Positions 1 through 4,179 of a DNA stretch of 11,037 bases are shown here, one piece after another. The notes beneath the pieces were generated by a model. The model was given only the letters and a program-made list of their open reading frames with translations, was not told the origin of the DNA and searched no databases. Location of the stretch: positions 1-11,037 of the forward strand of contig JAEWYQ010000030.1 of NCBI GenBank assembly GCA_023395555.1. Reading direction: 5' to 3'. The position numbers and the translations under genes were made by a program. Each line of letters opens with the position of its first letter. Position 1 is the first letter of the stretch. This stretch comes from Bacillota bacterium (GTDB lineage Bacteria; Bacillota; Clostridia; Lachnospirales; Lachnospiraceae).

Positions 1-304
1 CAGTAGCCCCGGTAGGTCCTGTGGCTCCATCCGCTCCGGTAGCCCCAGTAGGTCCGGTGGCTCCAGTAGCCCCAGTAGCCCCGGTAGGTCCTGTGGCTCC
101 TGTAGGTCCTTGTGCTCCTGTGGGTCCTGTTGGTCCAGGGCACCGAGGAGGGCACGGTGGTCTGCACTGCGGCCTGCACGGATCCGGATTACAGCAATTT
201 GGCCTTATGGGATTCCATGGCCTATATAGATTTGCAGCACTAACAACCATGTTGTCTTGGCTATCAGTTATGAATTTGCTTTTTGATGAATCTCTATTAT
301 CCAT
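1..304 (-). CDS. Collagen-like (Gly-X-Y) surface protein, N-terminal part
   Basis: Read on the minus strand from ATG at 304 with no stop before the window edge, so 101 residues are seen and the gene continues to the left. The first 36 residues are polar ([10 protein letters not shown]...). Residues 37-55 form a Cys/Pro/Arg-rich linker with six cysteines (C37, C38, C43, C47, C51, C55). From residue 57 there are 15 uninterrupted Gly-X-Y triplets, mostly GPT and GAT. Thr in the Y position is typical of bacterial collagen-like proteins such as the Bacillus exosporium protein BclA. The start is supported by GGAG about 7 bases upstream (312-319). There is no signal peptide, which fits delivery from the mother cell to a spore surface; that role is inferred, helped by the sigma-K-like promoter upstream. 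The cysteines may cross-link the protein. The other strand is also open here but encodes only low-complexity Ala-Pro-Val repeats. Confidence 0.85.
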   Translation of the reverse strand, partial: MDNRDSSKSKFITDSQDNMVVSAANLYRPWNPIRPNCCNPDPCRPQCRPPCPPRCPGPTGPTGAQGPTGATGPTGATGATGATGPTGATGADGATGPTGAT

Positions 305-328
305 GTAAAAACTCCTTTCCAATTAACT

Positions 329-344
329 AGGATTTTATAATCCT
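329..344. repeat. Perfect inverted repeat in the leader of the collagen-like gene
   Basis: AGGATT-TTAT-AATCCT is a 6-bp perfect dyad with a 4-base loop, between the predicted transcription start and the ribosome binding site of the minus-strand collagen-like gene. It could be a 5' mRNA-stabilising hairpin or an operator; the sequence does not decide. Confidence 0.4.
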
Positions 345-350
345 ACTTTA

Positions 351-376
351 ATTGTATGAGAAAAACTCTTATATGT
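351..376 (-). promoter_or_regulatory. Sigma-K/sigma-E-like promoter for the collagen-like gene
   Basis: On the minus strand the sequence reads AC, 16 bases, CATACAATTA. This matches the sigma-K layout (AC, 16-17 bases, CATAnnnTA) with the last TA displaced by one base. CATACAAT also fits the sigma-E -10 box. Transcription would start near 344, giving a leader of about 40 bases before the ATG at 304. The motif is short, so chance is possible, but its position and the spore-coat-like product agree. Confidence 0.5.
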
Positions 377-524
377 TACTATAAATCCACATTATTCGAC
401 ATTGATATTTCATTTATGAAATATACTACGCTCTAAATACAATAGAGAACCGCGCCGATACTTGCCGAGGTTTGGAACAACAGCGCTTGCCTAATTCTCA
501 CGCTTGTTGGAGCGTCCAAAGGCA

Positions 525-729
525 GTGGATATATTGAAACAAACATGGAAAGGTACAGCGAGGTAAAAATTTTGCTGCTTGGACAAATTGATCTAGGATA
601 TTGGCATCTTTTTTAATTTGACTTTCCGCAATTGCCAGTATAACTGTAGATGGTAAGCGGTTGGACGGTAACAATATAAAGTTATTTGGTGATGGGAAAG
701 AACACTGTATTACAGTGGAAATGATGTAA
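525..729 (+). pseudogene. Decayed C-terminus resembling GH94 (cellobiose phosphorylase-type) enzymes
   Basis: No intact frame exists, but pieces in three frames line up in order with the conserved C-terminus of GH94 phosphorylases and cyclic glucan synthases. Frame 1 (525 on) gives VDILKQTWKGTAR, comparable to the family's VDPCIP.xWkG segment. A second frame near 596 gives GYWHL. The third (631-729) gives a clean end with ITVDGKRLDGNNI, then DGKEH, then ITVEMM and a stop, matching the usual VDG-xxx-GN...DGk.h.VeV.M ending. The Trp-to-VDG distance is about 34 residues, close to the family. Everything upstream of the domain end is missing, so this is a gene remnant with frameshifts. The family call is from memory of motifs, not alignment; a different beta-sandwich domain is possible. 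Confidence 0.42.
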
Positions 730-897
730 TATAGCATCATCCGCAGCAACGATAGGAATAAGGGAAGAGCGTTATCTTAATTTTCTGAAAGAAGTCAGAA
801 AGAAGCCGATTGCTATAAGGTGATGGACTTCTTTTCTTTTGCGTGATATACTCGAATAAAAACTTACATTAATCATCTCTGCAATGATTGAAAGGAT
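730..897. other. Gene-free stretch with a long-loop hairpin and an unassigned open frame
   Basis: No gene is supported here. A 9-bp perfect inverted repeat (788-796 with 826-834, AAAGAAGTC and GACTTCTTT, 29-base loop) is followed by a T-rich tract (829-840). It might be a weak plus-strand terminator, but the loop is long and the stem A/T-rich. A plus-strand frame from 725 to 823 is open for 32 codons and ends in YLNFLKEVRKKPIAIR; it has no start codon with a ribosome binding site and could be another gene tail or chance. No convincing promoter for the nitroreductase was found. Confidence 0.35.
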
Positions 898-903
898 TTG
901 AAT

Positions 904-1500
904 ATGGAAACTATTACTGCAATCAATGATAGACGCAGCATAAGAAAATATAATACTGCAATGATTCCGCATAAAGATATTGAAACAGTCATTGACGCCG
1001 GAATGCGGGCGCCGTCAGCAAAGAACAGGCAGCCGTGGAGATTTGTGGTGGTGGAAGGAAATGCAAAGGATGACATGCTGGAGGCGATGCAGAATGGCCT
1101 CAAGAGGCAGGAGGAAGACCCCGTACTGCCCCAAAGCATAAACTATATCTCAGGTGCCAGGCACACTCTTTCAATTATGGAGCAGGCTCCGGTAACGATT
1201 TTTATTATTAACCCATTAAATAGGATGGATTATTTTCCCCAAGATTGGGAAACTCGTTTTTATGAGGCGGCTAATCTCCAATCCGTAGGCGCATGTATTC
1301 AAAATATGCTTCTGGCAGGTGTTGATCTGGGATATGGGTCATTGTGGATATGTGACATCTATTTTGCATATGAGGAAATAGCAAAATGGCTTCATACTGG
1401 GGAGCAAATTGTCGCAGCAGTCTCTTTTGGAATCCCGGAGGAAAAGCCCAATGCCAGACCTAGAAATAATATGGCTGATCTAGTGGAATGGAAGAGATGA
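904..1500 (+). CDS. Nitroreductase family protein (FMN-dependent)
   Basis: Nitroreductases are cytoplasmic flavoenzymes that reduce nitro groups, quinones or flavins with NAD(P)H, usually as homodimers. The 198-residue product has the family's N-terminal signature RRSIRKY (residues 10-16), the FMN-phosphate region APSAKNRQPWRF (36-47), and late in the chain the GVDLGYGSLWICD segment and the SFGIPEEKP motif. Length is normal for the family. ATG at 904 is chosen because AAAGGA at 891-896 lies 7 bases upstream; an in-frame TTG at 898 would leave almost no spacing. No ferredoxin or radical-SAM partner lies next to it, so the substrate cannot be named. The gene is followed directly by a HicB remnant, suggesting the downstream junction was rearranged. 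No terminator separates it from the transporter region, so read-through is likely. Confidence 0.9.
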   Translation: METITAINDRRSIRKYNTAMIPHKDIETVIDAGMRAPSAKNRQPWRFVVVEGNAKDDMLEAMQNGLKRQEEDPVLPQSINYISGARHTLSIMEQAPVTIFIINPLNRMDYFPQDWETRFYEAANLQSVGACIQNMLLAGVDLGYGSLWICDIYFAYEEIAKWLHTGEQIVAAVSFGIPEEKPNARPRNNMADLVEWKR

Positions 1501-1507
1501 GTACAAA

Positions 1508-1606
1508 GGAGATCGAATCCTTACAGAGAATAATGTGGCATCCCAAGGAGAAACGGTTGAAGAAGCTATTGCAAATTTAACGGAGGCCTTACAGCTGTAC
1601 TTATAA
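1508..1606 (+). pseudogene. Remnant of a HicB-family antitoxin
   Basis: A frame beginning just after the nitroreductase stop reads GDRILTENN, then VASQGETVEEAIANL, then TEALQLYL and TAA at 1604. This is the hallmark core of the HicB/UPF0150 fold, where SQGeT(i/v)EEA..NL.EA.eLYl is highly conserved. No start codon with a ribosome binding site precedes it; the usual N-terminal beta strand and the C-terminal DNA-binding part of longer HicB proteins are absent, and no HicA toxin is adjacent. HicB normally neutralises the HicA mRNA-cleaving toxin; this fragment is unlikely to do so. The identification rests on motif match alone but the match is strong over about 25 residues. Confidence 0.68.
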
Positions 1607-1627
1607 AAATTATTTCGGAGGTGTAAT

Positions 1628-1666
1628 ATGATTCTTACCATTGCTGATGCTCCATGCAAAGTCTGA
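1628..1666 (+). CDS. Candidate 12-codon leader peptide upstream of the MFS transporter
   Basis: ATG at 1628 is preceded by a strong ribosome binding site, GGAGGTG at 1617-1623, with GGAGG six bases from the start. The frame encodes MILTIADAPCKV and ends with TGA at 1664. It lies 95 bases before the transporter start. Its last four codons (9-12) contain ATGCAAAG, which can pair with a segment just before the transporter's ribosome binding site. Short, well-translated leaders before macrolide-efflux and other resistance genes are a known mode of control. The peptide itself resembles nothing recognised. It could also be the start of a destroyed gene with its ribosome binding site left behind. 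Confidence 0.45.
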   Translation: MILTIADAPCKV

Positions 1667-1761
1667 TCGTGGACGGAGATTGCGTGGAGCGGTAGCTTAA
1701 CTTTATCGTCCAAATTAGGCTTTGCATTTTCATTCAATTTAAATAATGAAGGAGCAAAGCC
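1654..1761 (+). promoter_or_regulatory. Candidate translational attenuator with mutually exclusive hairpins
   Basis: Three segments can pair in two ways. Segment 1 (1654-1663, ATGCAAAGTC), at the end of the leader ORF, pairs with segment 2 (1718-1727, GGCTTTGCAT) over 10 bp with one G-U pair; a second stem is nested inside (TGGACG 1670-1675 with CGTCCA 1707-1712). Segment 2 can instead pair perfectly over 8 bp with segment 3 (1754-1761, GCAAAGCC), which overlaps the end of the AAGGAG ribosome binding site (1749-1754) and abuts the transporter ATG. The 2:3 form should hinder initiation and the 1:2 form should free it. The direction of control by a ribosome on the leader is not settled by the sequence. 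No sigma-A promoter was found in this stretch. Confidence 0.45.
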
Positions 1762-3069
1762 ATGAAAAAGAATAATATATTTTCAGGACTCCGGGATTTT
1801 CTGATCCTGTGGAGTTCTCAATCCGTATCCACCCTGGGTACGGCTATGACCAACTATGCACTGATTGTCTGGGTCTATGGACAGAAGGGGACTGCATCCA
1901 GCATAACGCTGCTTTCGGTCTGCTCGTTTTTACCCTCCATCCTATTTTGTTTTATCGCCGGAACCATTGCCGACCGATGGGACAAAAAGAGGATTATGCT
2001 GATTGCCGATCTCATGGCGGCCCTGGGAACGGTGGCAGTTTTGCTGCTGTATACCTCCTCCGCCCTGGAAATATGGCATTTGTACATCATTAATTTCCTG
2101 CTGAGCTTTATGAATGCATTTCAAAATCCGGCATCCTATGTGGCGACCAGTCTGCTGGTGCCAAAAGAGCAGTATGTCAGAGTCAGCGGGTTGCAGGCTT
2201 TGTCAGGCTCTATTGTAACAATACTGGCTCCGGCTCTTGGCAGCGCTTTGCTGGCCTTTGGGGGGCTGAGGGTAGTTTTGATACTTGACCTTGCCAGCTT
2301 TTTGGTTGCATTTTTAACTTTATTGTTTTTTATCAAGCTTCCGGATCTTGAGCAGAATACGGAGCATGAGAAGGAAGAGCGCAAGGAAAGCTTTGTGAAA
2401 AGCTGCATGTCCGGGATAAACTTTTTGAGGGAACACGCGGCGCTGCTGCGCATCATTTTGTTTTTTGCCTTTGTTAACTTTATTGCAAAAATGGGCGGAT
2501 ATGGCATGATGCCTGCTTTAATCCTTAGCAGAACCGGGAATAATCAGGTTGCGCTGGGCATGGTAGAAGCGGCTGTGGGAATCGGCACACTCTTTGGGAG
2601 CATTTTTGTCACCTTGATGAAGCCTGCCAAAAGCCGTGTGAAGGTTATATTTTTTGCCTGCGGTATTTCCTTTCTCTTAGGAGATGTGGGGCAAAGCCTG
2701 ACCCGTGCTTTACCATTGTGGATCGCTGCGGCATTTGCCTCCAATGTACCGATGGCATTTTTGAACGCGAACCTGTCCGCAATCATGCGCACTAATGTTC
2801 CCATTGAGATGCAGGGGCGTGTCTTTTCGGCAAGAGATACGATCCAGTACAGCACCATTCCTGTGGGATTGTTCCTGGGCGGGGTACTGGCGGATTATGT
2901 TTTTGAACCGTTTATGAACACCTCGTCACCGCTGCAGCAAATACTGTCCCTTGTGTTTGGGACGGGCAAGGGGGCGGGAGTTGCCGTCATATTCTTTATT
3001 GTTGGTGTTGTCGGGTTTGTGACAAGCTTTATGTGTCTTAAAAATCCGATCTATAAGAAGCTGGATTAA
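1762..3069 (+). CDS. MFS efflux transporter, MefA-like (MFS_3/DHA3 type)
   Basis: A 435-residue, strongly hydrophobic inner-membrane protein with about 12 membrane segments and a charged central loop (about residues 193-225, rich in Glu and Lys) dividing two halves, as in the major facilitator superfamily. The motif-A loop between segments 2 and 3 is GTIADRWDKKR (67-77), the proton/drug antiporter form. The N-terminal FLILWSSQSVSTLGTAM and the NPASYVATSLLVP stretch are typical of the MefA-type macrolide-efflux branch. MefA itself is about 405 residues, so length fits. The likely role is proton-driven export of a drug or other hydrophobic compound; the substrate cannot be read from the sequence. 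AAGGAG at 1749-1754 sets the start. A leader ORF and alternative hairpins upstream suggest inducible expression. A perfect hairpin follows the stop codon. Confidence 0.85.
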   Translation: MKKNNIFSGLRDFLILWSSQSVSTLGTAMTNYALIVWVYGQKGTASSITLLSVCSFLPSILFCFIAGTIADRWDKKRIMLIADLMAALGTVAVLLLYTSSALEIWHLYIINFLLSFMNAFQNPASYVATSLLVPKEQYVRVSGLQALSGSIVTILAPALGSALLAFGGLRVVLILDLASFLVAFLTLLFFIKLPDLEQNTEHEKEERKESFVKSCMSGINFLREHAALLRIILFFAFVNFIAKMGGYGMMPALILSRTGNNQVALGMVEAAVGIGTLFGSIFVTLMKPAKSRVKVIFFACGISFLLGDVGQSLTRALPLWIAAAFASNVPMAFLNANLSAIMRTNVPIEMQGRVFSARDTIQYSTIPVGLFLGGVLADYVFEPFMNTSSPLQQILSLVFGTGKGAGVAVIFFIVGVVGFVTSFMCLKNPIYKKLD

Positions 3070-3074
3070 TCATT

Positions 3075-3118
3075 CAAGCAGTAGTTGAAATTATAAAAAG
3101 TAATTCAACTACTGCTTG
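3075..3118 (+). terminator. Perfect 15-bp hairpin after the transporter gene
   Basis: CAAGCAGTAGTTGAA (3075-3089) is exactly complementary to 3104-3118, with a 14-base A/T-rich loop, starting 5 bases after the transporter stop. It probably ends the transporter transcript or protects its 3' end. There is no clean run of T afterwards (CTTACAATATT), so efficiency as an intrinsic terminator is uncertain. Confidence 0.6.
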
Positions 3119-3154
3119 CTTACAATATTGGCCCGAAATTGGTAGGATACCAGT

Positions 3155-3177
3155 GAAGGGAGCTGCGCAGCCTTTTC
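3155..3177 (+). other. Hairpin before the XRE regulator
   Basis: GAAGG...CCTTTTC flanks a 10-bp palindrome GCTGCGCAGC (3162-3171). Together these can fold into an imperfect hairpin with a GCGC loop and one bulged A, ending about 15 bases before the regulator's ribosome binding region. The palindrome could equally be an operator for the regulator itself. No promoter was identified nearby. Confidence 0.3.
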
Positions 3178-3208
3178 GAATAATCATAGAAAAGAGGGAA
3201 AGAAGCCA

Positions 3209-3958
3209 ATGACATTCAGTACAATAACAATAGGTAAGAAGATAGCGAATCTTCGGAAAGAAAAAAACATGACCCAGATGGAGCTGGCAGATGCTATGGG
3301 CGTCAGCTACCAGGCGGTGAGCAACTGGGAGAGGGGCAATTCCATGCCGGATATTTCCAAGCTCCCGGAGCTGACGGTGATATTGGGGTGCAGCATTGAC
3401 GAGCTGCTGGCCGACGAGACCGGTAAGAATCTGATCAAACATGTGGTAGAAGGCGATGCGGAGAGATATATCCAGGAAAATAAGGTATCGGTACAGACGA
3501 TAGGTGAAGTTGCACCGGTATTAAAACCCAAGCAAACGGAGCGGCTGATGGATTGCATTCTGGAAGAGAATGAGGAATATCTCACCTTAGATGACTTGAT
3601 CAGTATTGCTCCATTTGTAGGGGAAGAGTACCTGAATCGCTTCGTGGACAGGGTAGATGTCGCGGACGACATCGGACATCTATGCGGGCTGGCCCCTTTC
3701 TTAAGTAAGGAAGCTTTAGATAAGCTGGCAAGAAGGGTGCAGAAAACGGGAAATCTATCTCAGATTACAGGACTGGCGCCGTTCTTACAGGGAGAAGCCC
3801 TGGATAATCTGGTCACAAGGGCGATGGAAGCAGGGGATATTTCTGAATGCAAAGGCTTGTATCCCTTCCTGGGCCATGACACCTTGCATAAGTTGGCGGA
3901 TGCCTTGGTGAAGCAGGGAGGCTTTGCTGCAATCAGAGATTTGGCCCCGTTCCTATGA
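3209..3958 (+). CDS. XRE-family regulator with a 28-residue repeat domain
   Basis: Residues 8-65 form a Cro/CI-type helix-turn-helix: IGKKIANLRKEKNMTQMELA, then VSYQAVSNWERG with the recognition helix, then MPDISKLPELTVILGCSIDELL. It should bind DNA in the cytoplasm. The rest (about 85-249) is a repeat array. The signature (L/I)APF(L/V) recurs at residues 133, 161, 189, 217 and 245, exactly 28 apart, with helices such as KEALDKLARRVQKTGNLSQITG between. A more diverged copy, VAPVL, is at 101. Such helical repeats suggest a protein- or ligand-binding solenoid. The chain stops right on the last repeat motif, LAPFL, so the array may be truncated or may simply end there. AGAGGG about 10 bases upstream and ATG at 3209 give the start. 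The target is unknown; its own gene or the flanking transporter and helicase operon are candidates. Confidence 0.82.
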   Translation: MTFSTITIGKKIANLRKEKNMTQMELADAMGVSYQAVSNWERGNSMPDISKLPELTVILGCSIDELLADETGKNLIKHVVEGDAERYIQENKVSVQTIGEVAPVLKPKQTERLMDCILEENEEYLTLDDLISIAPFVGEEYLNRFVDRVDVADDIGHLCGLAPFLSKEALDKLARRVQKTGNLSQITGLAPFLQGEALDNLVTRAMEAGDISECKGLYPFLGHDTLHKLADALVKQGGFAAIRDLAPFL

Positions 3959-4017
3959 TGGAATGCCCATGCCAGACGGTAATAATGGGCGTGAATTAGG
4001 GATAATAAAAAATTAAC

Positions 4018-4061
4018 CCCCTTGATATCCGGCAGATTTACAGGTTTCGGATATCAAGGGG
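4018..4061. terminator. 14-bp inverted repeat, terminator-like on the minus strand
   Basis: CCCCTTGATATCCG (4018-4031) is perfectly complementary to 4048-4061 with a 16-base loop. On the minus strand the stem is followed by a T-rich tract (GTTAATTTTTTATTATC), which is a good intrinsic terminator. On the plus strand, where the neighbouring genes lie, the following bases are poorer (ATTGTACGTTTC). It may be bidirectional, separating the XRE gene from the helicase operon. Confidence 0.55.
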
Positions 4062-4088
4062 ATTGTACGTTTCATCCCTTTATTAAGC

Positions 4089-4117
4089 TTGTCTATTATC
4101 AAATAAAGATGTAAAAT
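4089..4117 (+). promoter_or_regulatory. Sigma-A-type promoter for the helicase/Nudix operon
   Basis: TTGTCT (4089-4094) and TAAAAT (4112-4117) are separated by exactly 17 bases, matching 4 of 6 and 5 of 6 consensus positions. It lies 62 bases before the helicase start and just after a terminator-like hairpin, in an A/T-rich stretch. Confidence 0.55.
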
Positions 4118-4179
4118 GATAGAAAGCGAGAATTTCAAAGATATTTATAAGTATCATAATAAAAGAGCAGGAGTACATT

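Noticed and set aside
1..140. Short tandem DNA repeats that could suggest a CRISPR array
   Set aside because: The repeats are 9-base multiples that encode Gly-X-Y triplets, with no spacers.
21..308. Plus-strand open frame with Ala-Pro-Val repeats
   Set aside because: It is the complement of the Gly-X-Y coding repeat on the minus strand; it lacks a ribosome binding site, whereas the minus-strand frame has one plus a promoter.
1497..1580. Frame beginning MSTKEIESLQ overlapping the nitroreductase stop
   Set aside because: It ends after 27 codons and resembles nothing, while the other frame over the same bases carries the HicB core.
1602..1607. TATAAA as a -10 box for the leader ORF
   Set aside because: The only -35-like sequence is 19 bases away and the start would fall almost on the ribosome binding site.
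2136..2858. Long minus-strand open frames inside the transporter and other genes
   Set aside because: They are antisense shadows of well-supported genes, without ribosome binding sites or recognisable motifs.
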